A DNA stretch of 64,000 nt, taken from Pseudomonadota bacterium (GTDB taxonomy: Bacteria; Pseudomonadota; Alphaproteobacteria; Rhizobiales; JAKPQE01). The position numbers were made by a program, and so were the translations under genes. This document shows, in pieces, positions 24,801-34,236 of this stretch. The notes beneath the pieces are model-generated. The model ran no database searches, was not told the origin of the DNA, and saw only the letters and a program-made list of their open reading frames with translations. Positions within the stretch are counted from its first letter, which is position 1, and each line of letters begins with the position of its first letter. The stretch is from positions 1-64,000 of the forward strand of contig JAKPQE010000110.1 of assembly GCA_029572955.1 (NCBI GenBank). The letters are read 5' to 3'.

Positions 24801-25492
24801 TCCTCGCCCTCCTTGGCACCGCTCGGCACGACCGTCATCCGGACGCCCTTGCGGAACACGATGGTGTCGCCCTTGTCGCGGATCTCGAGGCCCTTGGCCT
24901 TGACGTTGCCGGCATTGGTCTTGACCTCGACCGGATTGTCGCTGGTGACGAGCCCGCCCTTGAGGTCGATCCTGGCCGCCTCGAGGAAGGCCTCGTAGCC
25001 GGTCGTCGAGCGCACCACCACGTCGTCCTTGAGGATCAGCGTTTCCTTGTCGCTGTCGAAGACGCCGCTCGCCGCGTCGAGCGTGGCGAACGCCGACTGG
25101 TCGATCTGCAGCCGCGCGTCGATCTGGTCGAGGGCGATGACCTTCGGGTTGGAGAGGTTCTGGCGGGCCTGCTTGGCCATCACCTCGTAGGAGCGCTGCG
25201 CCTTGTCGAAGCCGGTCAGCCGCGGCCGCTCCATGGTCAGTGCATCGCCGGAAAGCTCGATCTTGTCGATCTGCACCGGGCCGAGGTCGATCTGCGGGGT
25301 GACGGTCGGCAAGAGGCCGTAGACGGCGAGCGCCACGCCGCTCACCGGCAGCAGCACCTTCAGGAGGCGCACCATCCGGCTGTGGCGCCGGGCCGCGCGA
25401 AAGGCCTGCTGACGGCGATCGACATCACCGTCGATGCCATTGCCCGCCAGGGCGCCGCGCGATCGGCGCATGCTCAGCGCAACATCGGTCAT
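24797..25492 (-). CDS. lptC: LPS export ABC transporter periplasmic protein LptC
   Basis: A 231-residue bitopic protein linking the LptBFG complex to LptA. After a cytoplasmic basic N-terminus (RRQQAFRAARRHSRMVRLLK) a membrane segment runs about residues 43-62. The periplasmic part has the LptC beta-jellyroll with PRLTGFDKAQRSYEVMAKQA, a signature of alphaproteobacterial LptC. First of the coupled lptC-lptA pair; the RNase D-like gene ends 139 bases upstream on the same strand and may belong to the same transcript. Confidence 0.92.
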   Translation of the reverse strand: MTDVALSMRRSRGALAGNGIDGDVDRRQQAFRAARRHSRMVRLLKVLLPVSGVALAVYGLLPTVTPQIDLGPVQIDKIELSGDALTMERPRLTGFDKAQRSYEVMAKQARQNLSNPKVIALDQIDARLQIDQSAFATLDAASGVFDSDKETLILKDDVVVRSTTGYEAFLEAARIDLKGGLVTSDNPVEVKTNAGNVKAKGLEIRDKGDTIVFRKGVRMTVVPSGAKEGEE

Positions 25493-25631
25493 CAGGCCTT
25501 CGGAAAACCCCGTCTCGAATACTCGCCCCGGCCGGGCCGGGCATCGGCCACCGGCCGAGTGATTTGTCCGGCAACGATCCTACAGGAATTTGGTCGTTTT
25601 GCGACCGGCTCCGATACCGCCCCGCGGCGGC

Positions 25632-26246
25632 TCAGGCGTGCGAGAAGATGTCCTGCTCGGCCCAGCCGGCGAGATCGAGCCGGGCCCGGGTCGGCAGGAA
25701 GTCGAAACAGGCGGCGGCGAGCGCCGTGCGGTCCTCGCGGGCCAGCATCTCGTCGAGCCGGGCACGGAGCTGGTGCAGATGGAGCACGTCCGAGGCGGCA
25801 TAGGCGAGCTGCGCCTCGGACAGGGTGTCGGCGCCCCAGTCCGAGCTCTGCTGCTGCTTGGAGAGATCGAAGCCGAGCAGTTCCTTGACGAGGTCCTTCA
25901 GCCCGTGCCGGTCGGTATAGGTGCGGGTCAGCTTGGAGGCGATCTTGGTGCAGTAGATCGGCCGGGTGACGACGCCGAAGGCCTTTTCGAGGACGGCGAC
26001 GTCGAAGCGCGCGAAATGGAAGATCTTGGTGACCGCCGGGTCGGCGAGCAGCTTCTCGATGTTCGGCGCGCGGCTCTGGCCCTGTGCGATCTGCACCACG
26101 TCCGCGGTGCCGTCGCCGGGCGAGAGCTGGACGACGCAGAGCCGGTCGCGATGCGGATTGAGACCGAGGGTCTCGGTGTCGATGGCGACGGAATCGCCAT
26201 AGGCGGAAAGATCGGGCAGGTCGCCCTTGTGCACTCTGATCGTCAT
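25632..26246 (-). CDS. Ribonuclease D-like 3'-5' exonuclease
   Basis: A 204-residue DEDDy exonuclease. Catalytic residues are in AIDTETLG (Asp and Glu), FHFARFDVAVL (Asp) and YAASDVLHL (Tyr and Asp). It is only the catalytic domain: the two HRDC domains of E. coli RNase D (about 375 residues) are absent, as in many short rhizobial versions. Probable role in 3' end trimming of stable RNA. The start at 26246 (MTIRVHKGDL) is the usual N-terminus; an in-frame upstream codon is less likely. Confidence 0.9.
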   Translation of the reverse strand: MTIRVHKGDLPDLSAYGDSVAIDTETLGLNPHRDRLCVVQLSPGDGTADVVQIAQGQSRAPNIEKLLADPAVTKIFHFARFDVAVLEKAFGVVTRPIYCTKIASKLTRTYTDRHGLKDLVKELLGFDLSKQQQSSDWGADTLSEAQLAYAASDVLHLHQLRARLDEMLAREDRTALAAACFDFLPTRARLDLAGWAEQDIFSHA

Positions 26247-26304
26247 CGGTCCGTTCGGTTCTGGCCGCATCGGCGGCGTTCATGTCTCGCGCGGTGGCGA
26301 GGAT

Positions 26305-28203
26305 CTATTTCGGCAGTCCCGTCTTAGCCGCCTTTGCCGCGTCCCACCACCATACCGTCGGGAAGCCGGTGGAATATTCCGGCAGCGGGTCGGGATGGGA
26401 GAAGCGGTCCCAGCGGGCGACGCGCTCGGCCGGCAGCGTCCAGCCGGGCACGACGTAATGGTTCCACAGCAGCACCCGGTCGAGGGCGCGGCTCGCGGCA
26501 ATGAGGTCGTCGCGGTCGGTGGCGTAGATGACCCGGTCGATCAGCGCGTCGACCGCCGGATTCCGGATGCCCGGATAGTTGCGCGAACCCGCACGGTCGG
26601 CCGCCGCCGAGCCGAAATAGTCGCGCTGCTCGTTGCCGGGCGACAGCGACTGGGCCCAGCCGGTGTAGATCATCTCGAAATCGTTGGAGCGCACGCGGTT
26701 GACGTATTGCGAGGAATCGACGGTGCGCAGGTTCATGTCGATGCCGATCCGCGCCAGCGTCTCCTTGTAGCGCAGGCCGACGCGCTCGAAGGTCGGACCG
26801 TTCAAGAGGAACTCGATCGTGAACGGCGTGCCGCTCGCCTTCTCGACCATCTTGCCGCGGCGGATCTCGTAGCCGGCCTCGGTGAAGAGCTTCACCGCCT
26901 CGCGCAGATTGTCGCGCAGCGCGGCCGAATCGGCGACGAGCGGATTGGTGAAGGGCGTCGTGAAGACCTCCGCCGGCACCCGGTCGCGCAGCGGCTCGAG
27001 GATCTCCAGCTCCTTGCCCTCGGGCAGGCCGGACGCGGCAAGCTCGGTGCCGAAGAAATAGGAATCGATGCGGCTGTACTGGCCGAAGAAGATGGTGCGG
27101 TTCATCTCCTCGAAATCGAGCGCGTAGTCGAGCGCCCGGCGCACCTTGGGGTCGGCGAATTTCGGCAGGCGGCCGTTCGGCAGGAAGCCGACCATCAGGC
27201 CGCGGCCGCGCTCGGGGAACATCTCGGTGACGACGCGGCCGTCGCGTTTGGCCGGAATGTCGTAAGCGGTCGCCCAGTTCTTGGCCGAGGACTCCTCGCG
27301 CCAGTCGTACTGGTCGGCCTTGAAGGCCTGCAGCTCGACCGTCTCGTCGAGGAAATACTCGTAGCGGATCTCGTCGAAATTGTTGATGCCGACATTGACG
27401 GGCAGGTCGCGGCCCCAATAGTCGGCGACGCGGACATAGGAGATCGTGCGCCCGGCATTGACCGCGCCGATCCGGTACGGCCCGGAGCCGAGCGGCGGCT
27501 CGAGCGTGCCGGCGGTGACGTCGCGCGCCTTGCCGTTGGTGTCCGTGCCGGTCCACCAGTGCTTCGGCAGCACCATCAGCTGGCCGACGATGTGCGGCAG
27601 CTCGCGGTTGCCCGGCTGGTCGAAGGTGAAGGTCACCTCGCCCTCGCCGCTGACCTCGGCTTTCGCGACATGCTGGTAGTAGAAGGCCTGCTGCGGATTG
27701 TTGGCGGTCAGCACCTCGAACGACCAGACGACGTCCTCGGCGGTCACCGGCTCGCCGTCGTGCCAACGCGCCTCGGGCCGCAGGTGGAACGTCGCCGAGG
27801 AGAAGTCGGCCGGATAGCGCAGGCGGTCGGCGAGCCGGCCGTACATCGTCGAGGCCTCGTCGAGCGACGAGGTCATCAGCGTCTCGTAGACGAGGCCGAG
27901 GCCGTTCGGCGTGGTGCCCTTGGGGATGACGAAATTGAGCGTGTCGAACGTGCCGGTGTCGGAAAAGCGCACGAGGCCGCCCTTCGGCGCATCCGGATCG
28001 ACATAGTCGAAACGGGCGAAACCGGCGGGGTATTTCGGCTCGCCGATCAGCGCGGTGGCGTGGCGCCAGGCCGGCGCTTCGCCCTCGGCCGAGGCCGGCG
28101 CAACGCAGAAGAGGCTCGCCGCGGCAAGGACCGCGCCGGCGAGGGCCGCCAGCGACCGGGCTCGCAAGGTCGTCGATAGGGCTCGGTTCGCGCCACCCGT
28201 CAT
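26305..28203 (-). CDS. Extracellular solute-binding protein, family 5 (YejA-like)
   Basis: A 632-residue periplasmic binding protein with a signal peptide (about residues 15-40, ending APASA). The start matches YejA-type proteins (HATALIGEPKYPAGFARFDYVDPDAPKGG), followed by DTLNFVIPKG, the family-5 core RWHDGEPVTAEDVVWSFE, and near the end EMIYTGWAQSLSPGNEQRDYFGS. YejA delivers oligopeptides or microcin C-like compounds to the YejBEF ABC transporter. No permease or ATPase gene is adjacent, so its partner is encoded elsewhere. Start at 28203 gives a proper signal peptide; 28263 is an in-frame alternative. Confidence 0.92.
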   Translation of the reverse strand: MTGGANRALSTTLRARSLAALAGAVLAAASLFCVAPASAEGEAPAWRHATALIGEPKYPAGFARFDYVDPDAPKGGLVRFSDTGTFDTLNFVIPKGTTPNGLGLVYETLMTSSLDEASTMYGRLADRLRYPADFSSATFHLRPEARWHDGEPVTAEDVVWSFEVLTANNPQQAFYYQHVAKAEVSGEGEVTFTFDQPGNRELPHIVGQLMVLPKHWWTGTDTNGKARDVTAGTLEPPLGSGPYRIGAVNAGRTISYVRVADYWGRDLPVNVGINNFDEIRYEYFLDETVELQAFKADQYDWREESSAKNWATAYDIPAKRDGRVVTEMFPERGRGLMVGFLPNGRLPKFADPKVRRALDYALDFEEMNRTIFFGQYSRIDSYFFGTELAASGLPEGKELEILEPLRDRVPAEVFTTPFTNPLVADSAALRDNLREAVKLFTEAGYEIRRGKMVEKASGTPFTIEFLLNGPTFERVGLRYKETLARIGIDMNLRTVDSSQYVNRVRSNDFEMIYTGWAQSLSPGNEQRDYFGSAAADRAGSRNYPGIRNPAVDALIDRVIYATDRDDLIAASRALDRVLLWNHYVVPGWTLPAERVARWDRFSHPDPLPEYSTGFPTVWWWDAAKAAKTGLPK

Positions 28204-28335
28204 GTCGGCTCCGTTTCGCTCGATGTCCGCGTCGGGGACATTTCTTGCGACAAAAATCGGCAAGATTTGGCTCGCGGCCGATCATAGAGATGCGCACCGC
28301 CGGAAACGAGGGCGATTTCCCGTCATTTGCCCCCG

Positions 28336-28367
28336 AAACGAAAAGGCCGGGCGCGCGGCCCGGCCTT
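28336..28367 (-). terminator. Intrinsic terminator after the two-haem cytochrome gene
   Basis: A perfect 9-base-pair stem (28343-28351 with 28359-28367), then TTCGTTTCG on the minus strand. It lies 24 bases past the stop codon of the cytochrome gene. Confidence 0.8.
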
Positions 28368-28391
28368 CCCTCAAATCGCGGAAGCCGCGGC

Positions 28392-29561
28392 TCACTGGCC
28401 CGGCAGCGGCACCGGACTGGCCGAGAGCGTGCGCAGATAGGCCATCAGATCGGCGCGCTCCTTGGCATCCTTGACGCCGGCGAAGGCCATCTTGTTGCCC
28501 GGCACGGCACCCTTCGGGTCGGTCAGGTAGGTGTCGAGGGCCGCGAAGGACCACTCGCCGCCATGACCCCTCATGGCGTCGGAGTACTTGAAGGTCTCGA
28601 CGCCGGCGACCGGACGGCCGACGACGCTCCAAAGGTTCGGGCCGACCCGGTTCGGCGCCCCTTCCTCCATGGTGTGGCAGGCGAGGCACTTCTTGGCGAC
28701 CTTCTGGCCGGCAGCGGCATCGGCGGTGGCGAGCATGGCGAGGGCGCCATCACCGGCCGGCGCGGCCGGAGCCTCGGCGGCGGCCATGCCCGACATACCG
28801 GACATGCCGTCCATCCCGGCCATACCGGACATCCCACTCATGCCTTCCAGGGCGGCCGGCGCGTCGGCGGTCATGCCGCCCATGCCCGACATGCCGTCCA
28901 TTCCGGCCATGCCCGACATGCCGCTCATGCCTTCCGGGGCAGCCGGCGCGTCGGCGGTCATGCCGCCCATGCCGGACATGCCGGACATGCCTTCCATGCC
29001 GCTCATGCCGGTCTGCTCGGCGGCCGGCAGCGGCAGCGGCGCATCGGACCGGGTGTTCAGCCAGGCGATCAGGTTGGCGCGGTCGGCGGCGGAGGCGATG
29101 CCGGCGAAAGCCATCGTTGTGCCGGGCACGTAGTCCTTCGGCTTGGTGAGATAGGTGTCGAGGTGATCGAACGACCAGGGATCGTTGTTCGCCTTCATCG
29201 CATCGGAATAGGCAAAGCCCTCGTGCGTGGCGCGGGCGCGGCCGACGATGCCCCAGAGATTCGGGCCGACCTTGTTCGGGCCGCCCTGGCTGGCGTCATG
29301 GCAGGCGGTGCACTTCTTGAAGACCTTTTCGCCGGCAGCGGTATCGGCGCCGGCAAGCAGGGTGGCGAAGGGAACGGCCTCGGCGGGCGCGGCGTCCTTC
29401 GGCGCCTCGGCGGCCGCCTGCTCCGGCGCGGCGGCCTCGAGCGCCGGGTGTTCCGGCTCGGAGGTGCCGTAGAGAAGGTCGACATAGGCGCCGATGCCGA
29501 ACATCAGCAGCACGGCACCGAGCAGCGCGCCGATCATCTTGTTGATCTGGAAGAAGTCCAT
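28392..29561 (-). CDS. Two-domain CycM-like cytochrome c with methionine-rich linker
   Basis: A 389-residue membrane-anchored cytochrome. The N-terminus (MDFFQINKMIGALLGAVLLM, anchor about residues 8-30) matches CycM-type cytochrome c552, normally one haem domain of about 180 residues that carries electrons to a terminal oxidase. Here two class I domains are present in tandem, with haem sites C84TACH88 and C292LACH296. Each is followed by the same pattern (VGPNLW, YSDAM, YLT, P..M.FAG) with an axial methionine (about M150 and M358). Between them residues 186-259 form a (Gly-Met-x) triplet stretch with about 20 methionines spaced every third residue in three blocks. The divergent neighbours kdsB-pheA are the usual neighbours of cycM in Rhizobiales. 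Confidence 0.9.
   Translation of the reverse strand: MDFFQINKMIGALLGAVLLMFGIGAYVDLLYGTSEPEHPALEAAAPEQAAAEAPKDAAPAEAVPFATLLAGADTAAGEKVFKKCTACHDASQGGPNKVGPNLWGIVGRARATHEGFAYSDAMKANNDPWSFDHLDTYLTKPKDYVPGTTMAFAGIASAADRANLIAWLNTRSDAPLPLPAAEQTGMSGMEGMSGMSGMGGMTADAPAAPEGMSGMSGMAGMDGMSGMGGMTADAPAALEGMSGMSGMAGMDGMSGMSGMAAAEAPAAPAGDGALAMLATADAAAGQKVAKKCLACHTMEEGAPNRVGPNLWSVVGRPVAGVETFKYSDAMRGHGGEWSFAALDTYLTDPKGAVPGNKMAFAGVKDAKERADLMAYLRTLSASPVPLPGQ
28785..29006 (-). repeat. In-frame tandem repeats encoding the Met-rich linker
   Basis: Three blocks, encoding residues 186-211, 212-240 and 241-259. The complete unit is 87 bp (28842-28928), that is 29 residues: seven MxG triplets then TADAPAALEG. The first block is one triplet shorter and the third is truncated after seven methionines. 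The DNA is also nearly repeated, which marks recent expansion. Confidence 0.9.
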
Positions 29562-29725
29562 CCGTTTCCTCGTCTTTTCGGGGGGATTGGCCGGCCCGGC
29601 CAGCCATTTTGTCGCAGCTTCCTGCCGTTTCGGGGAACCTAACTGCTTTCGCGAGTCCGTTGCAACACCTATAAGCGCTGGTCGAAGGCCGCAAATACAC
29701 GGTTTCCAGCGAAAGCCGAGCGCTC

Positions 29726-30469
29726 ATGACGACCGAAGACGCACTCGTTCTCATCCCCGCCCGCATGGCGTCGACCCGCCTGCCCGGCAAGCCACTCGCC
29801 GATATCTGCGGCGCGCCGATGATCGTTCAAGTATGGCGCCGCGCCGTCGAGGCAAATGTCGGCAAGGTGGTGGTCGCCGCCGATACCGCCGAGATCGTCG
29901 AGGCGGTCCGGGCGGCCGGCGGCATGGCGGTGATGACCCGACCGGACCACCCGTCGGGCTCGGACCGCATCTTCGAGGCGCTCGCCATCGCCGATCCCGA
30001 CGGCGCCGCCCGGATCGTCGTCAACGTCCAGGGCGACCTGCCGACCATCGACCCGGAGGCGATCCGCGCGGCGATCGCGCCGCTCGCCGACCCGGCCGTC
30101 GACATCGCGACGCTCGCCGCCGAGATCGTGCGCGAGGAGGAGCGCGACAATCCGAACGTCGTCAAGGTGGTCGGCACGACGATCGCGCCGGGCCGCATGC
30201 GGGCGCTCTATTTCACCCGCGCCACCGCGCCCTGGGGCGAGGGGCCGCTCCATCATCACATCGGGCTCTACGCCTATCGCCGGACGGCGCTCGCCCGCTT
30301 CGTCGCAATGCCGCCGAGCCCGCTCGAGACGCGCGAGCGGCTGGAGCAATTGCGGGCGCTCGAGGCCGGCATGCGCATCGACGTCGCGGTCGTTGACTCG
30401 GTCCCGCTCGGTGTCGATACTCCGGCCGACCTCGAACGGGCCCGCGAAATTCTCGGAAAAAACGGATGA
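29726..30469 (+). CDS. kdsB: 3-deoxy-manno-octulosonate cytidylyltransferase
   Basis: A 247-residue enzyme that activates KDO to CMP-KDO for lipid A core synthesis. Motifs: [16 protein letters not shown] (nucleotide site), the Asp-containing [18 protein letters not shown] and [13 protein letters not shown]. The length is typical. The pheA start overlaps its stop by four bases (ATGA). It is divergent from the cytochrome gene, with 164 bases between. Confidence 0.96.
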   Translation: MTTEDALVLIPARMASTRLPGKPLADICGAPMIVQVWRRAVEANVGKVVVAADTAEIVEAVRAAGGMAVMTRPDHPSGSDRIFEALAIADPDGAARIVVNVQGDLPTIDPEAIRAAIAPLADPAVDIATLAAEIVREEERDNPNVVKVVGTTIAPGRMRALYFTRATAPWGEGPLHHHIGLYAYRRTALARFVAMPPSPLETRERLEQLRALEAGMRIDVAVVDSVPLGVDTPADLERAREILGKNG

Positions 30470-31344
30470 TGACGACTGCCCAGCCCTCGGCCGACGCCGA
30501 GGCAGCCAACCGTATCGCCTTCCAGGGCGAACTCGGCGCCTTCTCCCACCAGGCCTGCGCCGAGGTCTTTCCCGACATGGAACCCCTGCCCTGCGCGACC
30601 TTCGAGGACGCCTTCCAGGCAGTGAAGACGGGCGCTGCCAAGCGCGCCATGATTCCGGTCGACAATTCGCTCTACGGCCGCGTCGCCGACGTGCACACGC
30701 TCCTGCCGGAGTACGGGCTCTACATCATCGGCGAGCATTTCCTGCGCATCCGCCTGCAGCTGATGGCGCCGCAGGGCGCGACCATCGCCGGGCTCGAAGC
30801 GGTGCACAGCCACACGGTGGCGCTCGGCCAGTGTCGCCGCTTCATCAAGGAACACGGCCTTCGAACCGTGGTCCAGGCCGACACCGCCGGCTCGGCCCAT
30901 CACGTCGCCGGCCTCGGCGACGTCAAGCACGGCGCGATCGCCTCGGAACTCGCCGCCGAGACCTACGGCCTCGACATCCTCGCGCCGAACATCGAGGACG
31001 CCGAGCACAACACCACGCGCTTCCTCATCCTGTCGCGCCAGAAGATCGAGGCCGATCCGCTCGACGGTCCGGCGATCACCAGCTTCGTCTTCCGCGTCCG
31101 CAACGTGCCGGCGGCGCTCTACAAGGCGCTCGGCGGTTTCGCCACCTGCGGCGTCAACATGGTCAAGCTCGAGAGCTACATGGTCGGCGGCTCGTTCACG
31201 GCGACGCAGTTCTATGCCGAGATCGAGGGACACCCGGAAGACCGGCTCGTGGCGCTCGCCCTCGAGGAGGCGCAGTTCTTCTGCTCCCACCTCAAGATCC
31301 TCGGCGTCTACCAGTCCCACCCGTTCCGGCGCATGGAGCGCTGA
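30466..31344 (+). CDS. pheA: Prephenate dehydratase
   Basis: A 292-residue stand-alone prephenate dehydratase of phenylalanine synthesis with no chorismate mutase domain. The catalytic part has [24 protein letters not shown] and the T-x-R motif in HNTTRFLIL near residue 185. A C-terminal ACT domain (about 200-280: [17 protein letters not shown]) would bind phenylalanine for feedback control. It is coupled to kdsB by a four-base overlap. Confidence 0.95.
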   Translation: MMTTAQPSADAEAANRIAFQGELGAFSHQACAEVFPDMEPLPCATFEDAFQAVKTGAAKRAMIPVDNSLYGRVADVHTLLPEYGLYIIGEHFLRIRLQLMAPQGATIAGLEAVHSHTVALGQCRRFIKEHGLRTVVQADTAGSAHHVAGLGDVKHGAIASELAAETYGLDILAPNIEDAEHNTTRFLILSRQKIEADPLDGPAITSFVFRVRNVPAALYKALGGFATCGVNMVKLESYMVGGSFTATQFYAEIEGHPEDRLVALALEEAQFFCSHLKILGVYQSHPFRRMER

Positions 31345-31361
31345 TCCGGCACGGAGCCGGT

Positions 31362-32351
31362 TCATTCGAGGGTGAGCGTTTCTTCCGCGACGAAGGCGCG
31401 CACCAGCCAGTGCGCGATGGCCAGCGGCAGCGGCACGAACGGGCCGTCGGCCTCGGCGCCTCCGTACACCTCCGGCGTTGCCCGGGCGAGCATCGCGGCC
31501 GCCTCGGCGCGGCTGAACCAGCGGCAATCCTCGAGCTCGGTCTCGTCCGGCACGATCTCATCGCCGAGCGCCTCGGCAAGGCAGCCGATCATCAGCGTCG
31601 AGGGGAACGGCCAAGGCTGGCTCGCATAGTAGACGACGCGGCCGACCGCGATGCCGGCCTCCTCGGCGATCTCGCGGCGGACGGCATCCTCGAAGGTCTC
31701 GCCCGGCTCGACATAGCCGGCGAGCGCCGAATACATGCCGGCCGGAAAGCGTGGCTGGCGACCCATCAGGCAGTGGCCGCGGCGTACCGCGAGCATGATC
31801 ACCACCGGATCGACGCGCGGAAAATGCTCGGCGCCGCAGGACGGGCAGAGCCGCTTCCAGCCGCCCTCGGCGAGCGCCGACGGAGCGCCGCAATTGGAGC
31901 AGAAGCCGTGACGCTCGTGCCAGCCAACGAGCGAGCGCGCCTCGGCGGCGATGCCGAGATCCTCCGGTGCGACGGCGCCGCGAATGGCCAGCGACCTCAG
32001 GTCGATCGCCTTCAGCCCTTCCGGCAGGACGAGGCCGGCCTCGTCGTCGGCCTTCGGTGCCGCGAGGCCGAAGAGCGGGCCGCCCGCCTCGAGGCCGAGA
32101 AAGACCGCGTGATCGAAATCGACGCCGAGGGCGGCGGCTTCGCCACGCGCGAGGCGCAGGCGCGGCGCCGTGCCGGCGACGTCGAAGACGAGCCGGTCGG
32201 TCGCGACGACAACGAAGCGGGCGTCCGCATCGGCCGCCCGTGCGGCGAGCCAGCCGGTGTCGCTGCGCCGCTCGCTCGCCCGGTCGAGGGCGTTGTGGGT
32301 GAAGGCGGCGCGGCGCGACGGCTCGCCGGCGAGAAGCGAGATCGCGGCCAT
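31362..32351 (-). CDS. nudC: NAD(+) diphosphatase / NADH pyrophosphatase (Nudix)
   Basis: A 329-residue Nudix hydrolase. Zinc ribbon CSNCG...CPSCG near residues 150-170, then a complete Nudix box (GYVEPGETFEDAVRRE then EEAGI), followed by the NudC-specific SQPWPFPS. It cleaves NADH to NMNH and AMP and also removes the NAD cap from RNA. The ATG at 32351 overlaps the stop of the HIT gene by one base (TGATG), so the two are translationally coupled. Upstream in-frame codons have no family similarity. Confidence 0.95.
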   Translation of the reverse strand: MAAISLLAGEPSRRAAFTHNALDRASERRSDTGWLAARAADADARFVVVATDRLVFDVAGTAPRLRLARGEAAALGVDFDHAVFLGLEAGGPLFGLAAPKADDEAGLVLPEGLKAIDLRSLAIRGAVAPEDLGIAAEARSLVGWHERHGFCSNCGAPSALAEGGWKRLCPSCGAEHFPRVDPVVIMLAVRRGHCLMGRQPRFPAGMYSALAGYVEPGETFEDAVRREIAEEAGIAVGRVVYYASQPWPFPSTLMIGCLAEALGDEIVPDETELEDCRWFSRAEAAAMLARATPEVYGGAEADGPFVPLPLAIAHWLVRAFVAEETLTLE

Positions 32352-32782
32352 CAGCGCGCCACCGCCGCGGTGCCGGGAAGGGTGTCGGCGAGACGCGCGG
32401 CAAGAGCCTCGAGCGCGCCCTCGGCATAGGCGAGGGCCGGCACCTTGTTCCAGACCGGGCCGGGCCAGGCGGCATCGGTCGCAAAGCGGGCGATGACATG
32501 GACATGGAGCTGGGCGACGACGTTGCCGAGCGCGGCGACGTTGAGCTTGTCGCAGCCGGTCACCGCCTTCAGCACTTCCGAGACGGTGGCGATCTCCTCG
32601 ACGAGCACCGCCCGCTCGTCGCAATCGAGGTCGATGAGTTCCACCGCGCCGGCCTTCTTCGGGACGACGAGCAGCCAGGGATAGTTGGCGTCCTTCATCA
32701 GGCGCACGGTCGAGAGCGCGAGATCGGCGACGGGCACGCTGTCGGCGGCGAGCCGCGCGTCGAGTTCGAAGGGCGCCTTCAT
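32351..32782 (-). CDS. HIT-family protein
   Basis: A 143-residue nucleotide-binding hydrolase of the histidine triad superfamily. The triad is QLHVHVIARF: the first His is Gln, the two following His including the catalytic one are kept. This variant is common in alphaproteobacterial relatives, so it is not evidence of decay. Substrate unknown, probably a dinucleotide or AMP conjugate. Coupled to nudC, a mononucleotide-forming dinucleotide hydrolase, which supports a shared role in clearing nucleotide by-products. Confidence 0.88.
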   Translation of the reverse strand: MKAPFELDARLAADSVPVADLALSTVRLMKDANYPWLLVVPKKAGAVELIDLDCDERAVLVEEIATVSEVLKAVTGCDKLNVAALGNVVAQLHVHVIARFATDAAWPGPVWNKVPALAYAEGALEALAARLADTLPGTAAVAR

Positions 32783-32941
32783 CGAATGCCTCCTCTCACC
32801 ACGGCGTCGATCCCGACACCGATCCGCCTCTTCTGACAGAAACCGGCCTGCTTCGCAAAACCCGGCTGCGACGATTTTCGCGATACAACCGTCTGCACGC
32901 GAAACGCGAAATCCGGTCGATGGCGGTCGCACCGGGATGCG

Positions 32942-34075
32942 TCAGTTCGCGCCGGCCTCGCCCCTCGCCTCGGCGAGTTCCGCTTCGAGCCGGGCGCGCG
33001 TCCGGCGCATGTCGTCCAGCTCCTTGCGGAAATGGAGAAGCTGTTCGGCACTCCAGGTCCAGAGGTCGGCGGCGATCCCGACCGCGTCCTCGACCGTGAG
33101 GCTGTCGACGTCGGGATCGTCCGCCATGTCCTCGAGCGGCGGGAAGAACGCGCCCGCGGTACCGCCGTGGCGGCGGGCGAGCGCGGCGTTCGATGCGGCG
33201 AACCGGGCAAGGATCGCCTCGCGCTCGGCGAGCGGGATGCCACGCTTGCGGCGCGCCGAGACATGCTCGTCGATGGCGTCGTAGATGCCCCAGCGCGCCT
33301 CGTTGGCGGCACTTTTCTCGTAGCGGGGCAGGAGCGCGTTGAAGCGCTGCAGGAATTCCTCCTTCAGCATGTCGAGACCGAGATTGGTCTCGGCGGCATG
33401 GGGCAGCGCCACCGGATCGACACCGAGGATGCCGGCGAAGAAATCGACGACGTCGCGGTTCGGAAAACCGGCGCGCACGAACGGCACGGCCCGGACATCG
33501 GCGATCCCGAACCGGTCTTCCCAGTGCCGAAGCTGGCGCGTGTAATCGAGATGCGGCGCGCGCGCGATCTCGTCGAGCAGGACGAATTCGCGGGTCGCGC
33601 CGAGGCGGCGGCCATGGACGAACTCGCTGACGAGAGCCTCGTCCTGGCGGCGCAGGAAAACGACGACCGTCACCGTCTCGGCCAGCGCCGCGCAGACCGT
33701 CGCCAGCCGGCCGACCGAAGCGCGATCGCTGAAGCGGTTGAAAAGGCCCTCATATGAAATCACGAGGGTCTCCGGCCGATGGGCGTCGATCTCGGCGCCA
33801 AGGGCGGTGACGAGGTTCTGCCGCTCGGCGGCGGCGGCGCGCAGGGCGCGGATCGGACCGGCGCCGCGCCGGCCGAGATCGCGCCACAGCGGCGTCGCAA
33901 GGCGCGTGACGAGGGAATGGGTCCGGGCGCCGAGGCTCGCCGGATAGAGCACACCCTTCTCGAGGAGCGCGGCCCGATTCGCCGCGAGGGCGACCTGGAT
34001 CGAGGTGCTGCCCGTCTTCGCCGCGCCGATGTGGAGAATGAGGCGTTTCGCCCTCTGGCAGGCGGGAACGTGCAT
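32942..34075 (-). CDS. Sulfotransferase-like P-loop protein
   Basis: A protein of about 377 residues. Residues 13-30 ([18 protein letters not shown]) fit the 5'-phosphosulfate-binding P-loop of PAPS-dependent sulfotransferases, and SYEGLFNRF plus [15 protein letters not shown] resemble their 3'-phosphate-binding region. The C-terminal 100 residues are charged, helical and partly coiled ([18 protein letters not shown]). It may modify a surface polysaccharide or lipid; the substrate is unknown. The start at 34075 (MHVPACQ) is a guess; GTG at 34093 and a distant ATG at 34168 are alternatives. It lies next to tRNA-Pro. Confidence 0.75.
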   Translation of the reverse strand: MHVPACQRAKRLILHIGAAKTGSTSIQVALAANRAALLEKGVLYPASLGARTHSLVTRLATPLWRDLGRRGAGPIRALRAAAAERQNLVTALGAEIDAHRPETLVISYEGLFNRFSDRASVGRLATVCAALAETVTVVVFLRRQDEALVSEFVHGRRLGATREFVLLDEIARAPHLDYTRQLRHWEDRFGIADVRAVPFVRAGFPNRDVVDFFAGILGVDPVALPHAAETNLGLDMLKEEFLQRFNALLPRYEKSAANEARWGIYDAIDEHVSARRKRGIPLAEREAILARFAASNAALARRHGGTAGAFFPPLEDMADDPDVDSLTVEDAVGIAADLWTWSAEQLLHFRKELDDMRRTRARLEAELAEARGEAGAN

Positions 34076-34236
34076 GGCCACCCGGATGTTGTTCACAGCC
34101 CGTCGCGAGGCGGTCGAGGATCGCCCGCTTCGGCCGGTATAGCGGTCGCGCGGCGATCTTGCCAGCACCGAGATGGCACGGGCGACCGGCCGGCGGTGCG
34201 GCTTGCGGAACAGGTTTTTCGGGGAGAGCGGGAAAA

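Noticed and set aside
32351-32782. HIT protein thought to be inactive because the first His of the triad is Gln
   Set aside because: The two later His including the catalytic one are present, and this variant is usual in alphaproteobacterial relatives.
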